From Chara braunii (taxonomy: Eukaryota > Streptophyta > Charophyceae > Charales > Characeae), in the NCBI GenBank assembly GCA_003427395.1, contig BFEA01000612.1:157440-208104 (forward strand): 50,665 nt of DNA. Reading direction: 5' to 3'. How positions within the stretch are numbered: position 1 is the stretch's first letter; every line of letters begins with the position of its first letter. The notes beneath the pieces were generated by a model. The model searched no databases and was not told where the DNA came from. It saw only the letters and a list, made by a program, of their open reading frames with translations. A program made the position numbers and the translations under genes. This document shows positions 32,913 to 41,079 of this stretch, piece after piece.

Positions 32913-33770
32913 TTGCAGATGTCATTTCCCTTGACCACGACCCGTGGTGCGCAAACCCAAAACAACACTAGGTTGAGAGGTGTCAACCTTCTCGCCGCCT
33001 GCTTTTCTTTTCTGGGTTTGTCTTCCGACTCCAGTTGCCCTGCCGGAGTTTTGGCTTTGTGCAAGGTCTTCTCTCTCAGACATCGCAATGATCTCGCCTG
33101 TCTTCAAGGTAACTGCACTGCGATGTGACAATCCCCCTTCCTCTCGCTCGCGTTCCGGAACCATTTGCTTGCTTTTCTTTCACGTTGGTTGGGATCTTCT
33201 GACTCTCGGACTTTTTGAGAGGGGTTGGGAGCTCCAGAGAGCACGATAAGTGCACCATTAGTCGGGACCACCACGCCACAGCTGGAGCAATAGTCTCCTT
33301 CTGCTGTTTTGCAGATATCGAGATGTTAACAGCCATTTTGTCAAAACGGACGTATTATATTTTTTGAACAAAATTAAAATTGAATTTTTGGGCTGAAATC
33401 TGGTCCAAATTTTTGGCTCCTGGGGGTCCGGCGTTCGTCGAACGCCAAACCCCCAGGAGCCAAAAAATTGGACCAGATTTCAGCCCAAAAACTCAATTTT
33501 AATTTCGTTCAAAAAATATAATATGTCCGTTTTGACGAAATGACTGTTTGTTCGACCCCTGTTCCTGGGCAGCTCCCACAGCCTTTCCGACAACATTGCT
33601 TTCTTCTGCAGGCCTGCTGATGAGACCTGATATCGACTGCCACGTCTCATGGGTCATTTGTTGGGTCGTAGCCTCCTCACCAATCCCTTCTTCACCCAAC
33701 TTCTTTTGTTCCTCAAGGCCACTGTCCCCAGACACTTCAAGTATCCTTGTCCAACTACGACACGACTCCT
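32913..33770 (-). pseudogene. Likely C-terminal tail of the ParB-methyltransferase gene
   Basis: Minus-strand frames immediately after the methyltransferase domain are Lys/Glu/Ser-rich (KQGKRKVKES, LEEQKKLGEEGIGEEATT) and run to 33549. They are cut by the foldback MITE at 33328-33548, then continue as AVNISISAKQQKET and further basic, low-complexity sequence to about 32920. No domain is recognisable; it looks disordered. Assignment to the same gene rests on strand and contiguity. Confidence 0.4.
33328..33548. mobile_element. 221-bp foldback MITE (single near-perfect palindrome)
   Basis: The two halves are inverted copies of each other around T33438, with about eight mismatches in 110 bp and essentially no loop: GGCGTTCG/CGAACGCC at the centre, CATTT[TC]GTCAAAACGGAC outward. 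The same four bases TGTT flank it (33324-33327 and 33549-33552), a possible target duplication, though they also extend the palindrome and so are ambiguous. It has no coding capacity. It sits in the tail of the decayed gene. Confidence 0.8.
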
Positions 33771-33799
33771 TCACCTTCCTCTTTCCTTGTTTTGACATT

Positions 33800-34835
33800 T
33801 CTCTTTCCAACTCATTGAGATATCAGTGAGCAACCTCATACGAATCTCATTTGCGCAATGCTTGTTCACTTCCACAACAAGGCAGTTCCGGTTTGAGAGG
33901 ATGCAAGCAATGACACTTGTTCCCGAGCCAGAAAAACCATCCAAAACGGTCGCGTCAGGAGGAGAAAACTTGGTGACCAACCAGGAGAAGAGGGAGTAGG
34001 GCTTCTGGCAGGGACAATATTGTGTTGTCGTTCGGATGGAAATACTTGCGTATGCAGGCATTGAATAACTGAAAGTTGTGGCGCATTTTTGTCTGGGCAA
34101 AGTTGTAATGTGCCATTTCCCGTTATCGAGTGGCATTATAATACCCGAGGATTGAAAACTTTGTGGCGCTAACAAGTTTGGTACCACCAGGATTTGTAAC
34201 ATTTGGCTTGCACGAGGTACAAATTTCTTGGCCGGCGTTGCAGATGCGTGCAAAAGCAGACCGCATAGACGGAAGCATGTTTACAGAGCATAAGTTGGCG
34301 ACTGTCCACAGCGATATCCTGGTAACCTGCTTGACGTTTTGCAGCACCTCTACTACGTCGGCCTTTGAGAACGACTCTGTATCAGTTGCATGGCCCTTGT
34401 GGGCAAACCCGTAAGGGAAGTCAAATATAGCCAGAGATATTGTCATTTTCTCCTTCTAGAGTTGTGAGAGATGCAGCATATCACCCCAATCACCTTTACT
34501 TCCCGCGCACACCCCTCGTGCTTCACCGTCGTCCAGTCAGTAAAAGGTTTCGGCAACACTTGCGCCTGAAGGAGATTGCAACTGAATGTTTGTGCCTTCT
34601 GAGTCCTCCTCTCCTCAAATTTTCCCCACTGGTTTGCCCGTTCAATGTGATTGAGAAAAGCCTCTAACTTACTCCCTCGTTTTTCGAAACTGCCAATGAA
34701 TGTCTCGAGAACCTCCTTCCTTATGTGTAATGGAAACTTTTCTTTTACCTCCTTGAAGTTCTTGCAGTCCACGTCCTCGCTATAGAGCTTTGCAACATAC
34801 CCAAGCTTTTTCACCACCTTGAATTTGAATTCCAT
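33800..34835 (-). pseudogene. Amino-methyltransferase domain (N4-cytosine/N6-adenine, beta order), decayed
   Basis: In minus-strand order, a helical leader (KKLGYVAKLYSEDVDCKNF, 34443-34835) is followed by SLAIFDFPYGFAHKG, which matches the catalytic DPPY motif (here DFPY). Then come NPGGTKLVSATKFSILGYYN and YSLFSWLVTKFSPP, then ATVLDGFSGSGTSVIAC, the AdoMet-binding FxGxG motif, and CLVVEVNKHCANEI. DPPY before FxGxG is the order of the beta group of DNA amino-methyltransferases. At least two frameshifts (near 34446 and 34000) and a stop break it. The second Pro of DPPY is Phe. The enzyme would methylate exocyclic amines of A or C in DNA. Upstream on the same strand is the ParB-like part, and this pairing is familiar from phage and prokaryotic methylases. 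Confidence 0.7.
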
Positions 34836-34849
34836 TTCATCAATGGTGA

Positions 34850-35890
34850 TTTGTTTGGATATGACTAAGCTTCTGCTAGAATAGGGATGATAGCTTCATG
34901 CGGGACATTGACCATGCTGATCCAATGTTGCGCAGGCATGTCAACCGACACCATTGGGACTTTGTTGTTCTTCAACTTTACACGGGGATTGAAGAATGCT
35001 AGCTTATGTTACTTCGCGGCCACCCTGTCGAGCCTTATCCCTCCATGCTTCTTCTTCCCGGCATGAAATTCGCTTGATTAAGGATCAACTTCAATGCGAA
35101 TTTGACTCTTCCCCACATGTTTGAGTTTTTGGTTCTTGCACTCTCCCTTTTACCACATTTCAAAAATTCAGAGTTGAAGGTCCCAAATCTCTTTCGGCCG
35201 CATGACGATTTGTAGCAACGGGTCATTGTTCTGCACCGTTTTGGGAGCAACGGGTATGCAAAGTTCCCGTAGGTAAACCTTGTTCACTTCCACGCTCTTT
35301 ACAAACCCGTTCCTCTCAAAAATGTTGCGCCAACACTTCATCTTCTCGATGATGTTCATGTCTCTCTGGTAGCCCGCTGCTAGGTTGTCTTTGTGAGTGA
35401 CCTTCGTCCATTGTCAGGCCCACATAGACGTAGCAGATATTTCAGTTGTAGTCCTCTTTATCCGGGTACATCGTCCTTAGGCGTTCCCTTGCTTCCCGAG
35501 AATGTCCACCTCCAAGCACATAAACCGTATAGCCCCCAACCCTCAACTTCTCCAAATCCACATTAGACTTGTTTTTAACCTACTCAGGATCCACAATGTC
35601 GACAAATGAAAGATGATCTCCACTAGGGTGAGCAAACATGGACTCCATGATCTCCAAAACATGCTTCTCTTCTGGCTCTCGAATTCCCAATGGTCGGTTT
35701 CCCCCAATGAGTAGTGGTCTTTTGAGACAACTCATCGAAAAGTTAAACGACTTTTCGACGATTTTCTTCTGTTTGATATTCTTGAGCTCTTCCTATGCGT
35801 GTGTCAACTCCTCAGACAGTTCACGTGGCACAAGACCACGAGACACTTGGATCTCCTCGATAAATTTCCTTTTTTCTTTTTCTTTCGGGG
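34850..35890 (-). pseudogene. ParB-like domain and linker of the same gene, decayed
   Basis: One minus-strand frame is legible from 35880 to 35400 through three stops (35793-35795, 35580-35582, 35442-35444). It reads KRPLLIGGNRPLGIREPEEK, FVDIVDPE and VGGYTVYVLGGGHSREARER, then NICYVYVGLTMDE. The GGGHSREA stretch corresponds to the G-x-H-R-x-x-A signature of ParB/Srx-type N-terminal domains, and YVGLT to the strand that follows it. A one-base frameshift near 35400 leads to THKDNLAAGYQRDMNIIEKM. The linker to 34850 is legible with more stops. ParB-type domains bind DNA or CTP; what this one does is unknown. Identification is by motif and by its methyltransferase neighbour, not by a search. Confidence 0.55.
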
Positions 35891-36140
35891 ACATTGGTAG
35901 CTTAGCGAGTTACTTCTTCTTTTGAGGCTTGGGCTTCATCCCCGAACCATTTTCTAAAACACCAGTGGACTCGACACACGTCTGTGGTGAATAAATAGGC
36001 CATTTGGAACCCCTCAGTTTTGACTGAGCCGGAATTTTCTTCTTATTGTCAGTTGCCATTTCGAATGGAAGAAGTAACCGCATGACCTTAGGACCCACGT
36101 ACTCATCGAGAGCTTCAATAAGTTCTTGCTCCATCAAACA
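35890..36140 (-). pseudogene. Upstream exon of the ParB-methyltransferase gene (copy 1)
   Basis: The minus frame reads MEQELIEALDEYVGPKVMRL, then LPFEMATDNKKK, and ends Lys-rich (GMKPKPQKKK), running into MSPKEKEKRKF of the next segment. A second copy lies at 36541-36742 plus 37635-37830. The homology of copy 1 stops sharply at MEQ, whereas copy 2 continues upstream, so copy 1 is a partial duplication or lies at a splice boundary. I recognise no domain. Confidence 0.5.
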
Positions 36141-36540
36141 AACAAAAAAATTAACCAAAGAAAAAAAAACTTCAGTAGTTGCGGCTTTTGTTAATAATAC
36201 AGTCAACGACAAAAGTAACTGCAATAAAGTTTAAAAGACTAAGACTGCCACGTAGTTTATAGAACTATATCGCTAATAGCCACAACTGCAAGAGCTGCAA
36301 CAAAGTTTATAGGGCTATATGGATAACAGCGGCGATAAAAATAACTGCAACAAAGTTTAGCGGACCGTGTAGGACTATATCACTGATAGCAGCAAATGCA
36401 AAAACTGCAGTAGAGTTTAAAGGATTCTATCGTTATAGAACTATATCGCTAACAACAACAACTGCAACAAAGTTTAGATGACTTTAGCGACAACAGCTGC
36501 AGCGCAGTTCAAAGGACTCTATCGTTAACAACAATGACAA
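36141..36540. repeat. Degenerate triplet tract with four TATAG-NN-CTATA palindromes
   Basis: GCAACAAAGTTTATAGAACT-like units recur about five times at irregular steps of 50-70 bp. Palindromes stand at 36258-36269, 36308-36319 and 36434-36445, with a one-mismatch copy at 36369-36380. It is probably intronic. Confidence 0.6.
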
Positions 36541-37225
36541 GTTGCTTCTTCTTCCGAGGCTTGGGCTTCGCCCCGAAGCTTTTTCTAAAACACCAGTGGA
36601 CTCAACACACGTCTGCGGCGAACCAACAGACCCTTTGAAACCCCTTAGTTTTGACTGAGCTGGATTTTTTTCTCGTTGTCGACTGCCACCTTGAATGGAA
36701 GAAGTGACCTCATAACCTTAGGACCCAAGTACTCACCGAGAGTTGTGTGTTAGGAAATTGATTCAACGCGTTGAAAAATTCAACGTCGTTGGAACAACAT
36801 TGAATCCCGTTAAAAAAAAACATTCGACGGGTTATAACGGGGTCCACGAACATTTTTTTCGTGAATAAAAATAATCAAAATAAAAAAACATGGGGTTGTA
36901 GATGTTTTTGAGGTCTACAAGTCCATATTTGTATTTTGATTTTTTTAGCTCTGACTTTATTTTAAAAAATAAAAAAACATAAACACAATTAAAAAAAACA
37001 ATAACAAAAGATGAAATGAGTGTTTTTTTTTTTTTTGGTTTCACAAAAATATTTTCAAGGCAAAAAAAAGCAGAAAAACAAATAAAATAAATAGGGTCTT
37101 ACTATCGTTTTAGTCTTTTAGATTTTTCAAAAATGTACACCAATATTTATTTTTTATTTTTTTTATAACTTTCATGTATTTGAAAAAAAAAAACAACATG
37201 CATACACACACAGACACACAACACA

Positions 37226-37288
<63 letters not shown>

Positions 37289-37830
37289 ATGCACACACAC
37301 ATACACACTTACAAACACACACATACTTCCAGGTAGGTATGGGGACGACAGGATGGGGCGGGCGGGGGAAGAAGGACTCGCAGTGGTTTAAAGGGCTTCC
37401 GGGTAGGTTTGGGAACTCGTAGGGGGGGGTCAATTTTTTTTATTTTTTTTTTGGTTTTAGTGTTTGGGCGTGTAGGGCCACGTGTCCGAGATCCAACACC
37501 CCTAATCCGTTTTTCCAGATTCAACGGGAGACCCTCGTTTTTCCGTTAAACGGGATTCAACGGTGACTCTGGGGGCTATTCAATGGGTACAACGACGTTT
37601 AGTTCCGTTCCTTTCCCGTTGTTAGGACACACAGACCGAGAACTTCAATGAATTTCTGCTCCATTTTTTTCCCACTCAACAAATACTTGAGTACCTTCTC
37701 GTCCATGGAAACCCACACCTCGGCGAAGTATGCCCCATCCTCGAAAACCCAGCTCACACAAATAATCTCACCGTAACATTCGTACTACGGTCTGTCCTCC
37801 GACTTCACATACAACTTCATCCCTGCAGCT
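36541..37830 (-). pseudogene. Duplicate upstream exon (copy 2), split by a transposon
   Basis: 36541-36742 and 37635-37830 together form a second copy of the exon at 35890-36140: MEQKFIEVLGEYLGPKVMRS followed by LPFK. Upstream in the gene it continues as SGKKMEQ, KVLKYLL, FEDGAYFAEVWVSMDEK and AGMKLYVKSEDRP, with a CTTACAG acceptor-like end near 37832. It carries a stop (37782 region) and is interrupted by the 892-bp element at 36743-37634. No domain recognised. Confidence 0.5.
36743..37634. mobile_element. 892-bp non-autonomous DNA element with 8-bp TSD
   Basis: ACCGAGAG (36735-36742) and ACCGAGAA (37635-37642) flank it. Removing the insert rebuilds the exon homologous to 36080-36140. The ends share TGTGTGT in inverted orientation (TTGTGTGTTAGG left, CCTAACACACAG-like right), and both subterminal zones contain ATTCAACG/TTGAATCCCGTT copies. 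The interior holds an (AC)n run (37199-37310) and AT-rich sequence but no transposase. The short TIR keeps the superfamily open. Confidence 0.65.
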
Positions 37831-37849
37831 GTAAGAAAGACAACCCACA

Positions 37850-38337
37850 AAAATGGAAGAAGCTCCCTTCACATTTTTGACTCGAAAAGGAACTCTTATG
37901 CCCAATCTTTCTTTCCCTTTTTTTCGTGTGACCTTTCTCCCCTTCATTATCTTCCTCTTTCTTTTCTTCTTCCTCCTCTTCCACCTTTTTCATCATCTTC
38001 CTCTTCTTCCTCTACTTGCTCTTCTTCCTCGTCCACTTCTTCTTCTAGATCCTCTTCTTGTTCCTCATTGCTATCCCCACCGATCTCCTCCCCGTCCTCT
38101 TGCATTTGTGCTTATCCTTCACTGTCCTACCTGTCCACCTCAGGCAGTTGAGACAATGTCCCATCTTTTCCATCGCATTAAAAAACATCCTCTTTGTGGG
38201 CCCGCCTTGCATTCGTTCGTGGGTCGCCGACACTGTTTCGTTATTTGTTTCCACCTTTTATTGAGGACCCGCTTAAATTCAACCTCGACCTTTTGTTCTT
38301 CGTCATGGTAAAACAAACTGCGTGAATGGCATGACAA
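37850..38337 (-). pseudogene. N-terminal zinc-finger-like and acidic region of the same gene
   Basis: Minus frames read FYHDEEQKVEVEFKRVLNKR, then MEKMGHCLNCLRWTGRTVKD and KHKC, a C-x2-C...H-x-C pattern resembling a small zinc-binding knuckle. After a one-base shift comes an acidic run (EDGEEIGGDSNEEQEEDLEE, continuing Glu-rich to about 37960), then Lys-rich KKEEDNEGEKGHTKK. Acidic and zinc-knuckle segments suggest a nuclear, DNA- or chromatin-associated protein. The start codon is not identified. The region upstream (38340-38420) shows no promoter I can name. Confidence 0.45.
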
Positions 38338-38424
38338 TTAGCACGGGAATAACCGAGCTTGCAATTGCAAATACTTGAATGGAAAGTTGAAAGCCTAAAG
38401 CATTAAGGAGACGAAAGACACATA

Positions 38425-38510
38425 CATGCGCTTCGCCGTGCCGTACCACTGCAAAAAGACGGCGGCGCTTCGCTGTGTCGTACTACTGCAAAAAGACGGC
38501 AGCACCACTC
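38425..38510. repeat. Two inverted monomers of the 37-bp hairpin unit
   Basis: GCGCTTCGCCGTGCCGTACC, ACTGCAAAAAGACGGCGGC and the following GCTTCGCTGTGTCGTACTAC are the reverse complement of the 15068-15716 monomer, about 23 kb away. Diverged sequence of the same style continues to 38640, ending in a long hairpin (38593-38635). Confidence 0.75.
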
Positions 38511-39304
38511 TTCAAAACAAAGTGTCGCCGGCGTGCCATGAAAACGGCAGCGTCACCCCTCAAAATAAAGGTGTCGCGCGGACGTCGCGGTATTTCGGCA
38601 GCATAACCCCACAAAATGGGTTATGGTTGCCGAAAATATCAGTCGGCACATCTCCACCAGTTGTCGTGTTCCCCGTCGCTCCTTGCCACGCTCCTCTGCC
38701 GCTCCTCACCACGCTGCCGCAGAGTCCCCCTTGAGACCAGCCTGCCAAGGGGTGGAGCAGAGTGCTCCAGCCAAGGCTATGGCTGTCTCCTCCTTCGTCA
38801 CGCTCCTCCGCAGCCCTCCAGCTCCGCCGGCAACACTCCTGCCTCCTCTCCAGCACTCCAGCGATGAGGCAAGTGTGTTGTCGCACACTGGCAGCTGGAG
38901 GCAAGTGTGAGGCAGCTGGGGGACAACTGCCTCNTTTGTAGTGGCTGAGGAGGGCAGCAGCAGCCTCAGCTGCCCCCAGGCAAAATTCGTCATTTGCCTG
39001 GGGCCGTTGATCTGAGCCAGATCAACGGACTGAGGCTGTCTCACCACAGCCACACACTTAGGGTGGCAGTTGTACTCAACTGCCCCCTTCTTTTTCTCCC
39101 TTTTCCCTGCACTCAGCCCTACACTGAGTGCAGGTTCAGCGGGAAAATGGTTGTTTCCAGCCAAGTTCCCCTCACTGACCCTCCAGTTCACAGCTTTGGT
39201 CTGAATGACTGCATTTAGGCCAATACTGCTTGAACTTGGTGCACGGCCGCGACTATCACTTTCTCTCCCCTCTCTACTTTTTCTCTCTTCTCCCCTGCCC
39301 TCCG

Positions 39305-39385
39305 CTGAAAACGGGGATGGCAGTTGTCAGATTGGTAGGGAAAGAACTCGTGAAAATGCACGAGTTCAAATCCCGACAGGCTCAG
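39305..39385 (+). mobile_element. Possible tRNA-derived SINE head
   Basis: TGGCAGTTGTCAGATTGGTAG resembles an A-box region and GAGTTCAAATCCC (39363-39375) a B-box. A diverged cousin of the A-box part follows a T run at 39640-39665. The segment between the boxes is a perfect 9-bp hairpin rather than an anticodon arm. Confidence 0.35.
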
Positions 39386-39588
39386 GGCGAGGTGCAAAAA
39401 GTACCCTGACTTTGAGCATTTTTAGAAAAATATTCGCGTAATAAAAAATTCTAAAAACATTCCTGCGCATGGCCTAAGTGCCTAACTATCTACAGAAAAA
39501 AAATCAAGGCCAACAAAATTGTTTTACGCCACCAAAAAAATAGTGGCGCAAACCAAAAAATACAACTTTTCAAAAAAACTCAGATCCC

Positions 39589-39620
<32 letters not shown>

Positions 39621-40037
39621 CTTCTTACCCCCCTGAGAACGGGGAGGCAGCTGGCAGGTTGGGAGGAGTAGGCCCTCCTCTGTCTTATCCTCCCATTTCT
39701 CTCTTTCTCTTTTCTCTCACGCGTGTGATATGAGCCACGAGATCTTAGATCTCGCGGCTACAAAAATATGTGTCACCATGAGGTGGGAGCTATCGTGCTC
39801 CCACACAGTCTAAAGAGACTGTTTCTTCAACAGCAGAGGCATTGTTTGCCTCGTGCAGCCTCTGGAGTGGTGGTCGTTGCTTCAGCAATGACACCTATCT
39901 CTCCTCTGGTTTTTTTTTTTTTTGAAGGAAAGTCGTTGGCATAAGCCAACGACCACTGTAGACTGCGCCAGCCTGGCTGACATTCCCCCCTACCCCACCG
40001 ATTTACACACCCAGGTTCTATTCACTTAGGGGAATCG

Positions 40038-40108
40038 AAAAAAATTATGGGCCGTTTTCTTGATTTATGCGTGTCATCCTTGCGCAGGGGTCATGCTAAT
40101 CTGCTCGC
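40038..40108 (-). ncRNA. 3' half of U6 snRNA embedded in a SINE-like element
   Basis: The plus strand at 40060-40100 is the complement of the highly conserved U6 region GATTAGCATGGCCCCTGCGC plus AAGGATGACACGCATAAATC, with one change in GGCCCC. Homology covers about 58 nt, from the AGATTAGCATG segment to the GGTCC-like 3' end. It is followed directly by a 7-base T run on the minus strand (complement of 40038-40044), a Pol III terminator. The 5' stem and the ACAGAGA box are missing, so it cannot act in splicing. Confidence 0.8.
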
Positions 40109-40185
40109 GGCTGTTTTCAGCCGCGCGATCTCGTCGATCGCACGGCTGAAAACGGTCGCGTAAAAAGACTGGGCTGCTTCAAAAG

Positions 40186-40272
40186 GAGCTAGCCCAATGG
40201 GGCCTACTGACTCTGATCCCCTCATCTGCGGCATGTCAGGCTGGTACTTTACCTACTGGGCTAGCTCCTTTT
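40186..40272 (-). mobile_element. tRNA-like Pol III head of composite copy 1
   Basis: The minus strand has TAGCCCAGTAGG (complement of 40252-40263), a perfect fit to the A-box consensus TRGCNNAGYNGG. It is followed 44 nt later by GGATCAGAGTC (40209-40219), a weak B-box. The start-to-start spacing equals that of true tRNAs. The ends 40181-40196 and 40257-40272 are 16-bp inverted repeats. Not a functional tRNA. Confidence 0.55.
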
Positions 40273-40502
40273 CACATTGACATAGGAGCAACCCTTGTTT
40301 ATGAAGGCTGTAATGCCCAGTAGGCAATCCGCCTGTGGCCTAGCAGGCATTGCCTGTCGAGCCTGCTAGTTCCCTAGTCGACTGTCCGGTCCACGGCCTC
40401 AAGTGACCTCACCCCTTTGTCTGTGGCCTTGCAGGCACTGCCTGCCAGAGGCCTTACAGGCCCTACCTGCTGCTTTCCCATGGATGGCTGCCCATCCACG
40501 GC

Positions 40503-40540
40503 CTGTCTCTTATACACATCTAGATGTGTATAAGAGACAG
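40503..40540. other. Nextera mosaic-end junction adapter (sequencing artefact)
   Basis: CTGTCTCTTATACACATCT (40503-40521) is followed by its inverse AGATGTGTATAAGAGACAG (40522-40540): two back-to-back transposase mosaic ends as in mate-pair circularisation. The flanks are near-identical (GCCTTACAGGCCCTACCTGC and the next 30 bases before and after), so a read through a junction has been assembled. The translation shows the familiar contaminant peptide VSYTHLDVYKRQ. Confidence 0.98.
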
Positions 40541-41079
40541 GCCTTACAGGCCCTACCTGCTGCTTTCCCATGGATGGTTGCCCATCCACGGCTTCGATTC
40601 ATCCAACGGTGGGCCTCGACATGGGTCTGTTGGTCTCCCCTTGCTCGAGGTCAACCCACGAGGCCCCAAAAAATAAAAAAGACTTCCTATTCCTCCCTCG
40701 CTGTGGCCCCAGACCCGGCACGCTCCTCTTTTCAGCCTACTTAGGCCCTGAATCGCGCGGCTTAGCAGCCGTGCGACATTATTTCAGGTAGAATCAGTCT
40801 AACTTCAACGTTCCCATGTCCGCACGCCTCTGAGGCTTCAACAAAAGCGAAGCATAGTCGGTTACTGCCATTATTCTCAGATGCTGCAGACGTCCGGACA
40901 AGGGTTCTAAAAGTTTTAGTCTCTCGATCAAAGGCTAGGTCTGAATAAACTTTCAGCAAGCGTCGACCTCATCAAGTCCTTCAATTCAACGAAAAAGTCG
41001 GACAGTGTCCGACGTTGAAAAACCCCGGCAAATACCCTTGTCAGGGTATTTGCCCCGACACCGGTACCACGACTGTCGT

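Larger units (their letters stand above)
40049..41075 (-). mobile_element. Composite repeat, copy 1 (tRNA head, hairpins, U6 3' half)
   Basis: This segment is colinear with 43185-43925. Shared marks are the U6-derived end, the tRNA-like head, CCTACTTAGGCCCTGAATCG, CATCAAGTCCTTCAATTCAAC, the GTCGGACAGTGTCCGAC palindrome (40997-41013) and the CAAATACCCT/AGGGTATTTG hairpin (41027-41054). Copy 1 has extra sequence (40830-40970) and an adapter artefact at 40503-40540. On the minus strand the order is hairpins, tRNA-like head, hairpin, U6. Confidence 0.7.

Noticed and set aside
40374-40744. ORFs containing VSYTHLDVYKRQ
   Set aside because: This peptide is the translation of the Nextera junction adapter, not a gene.
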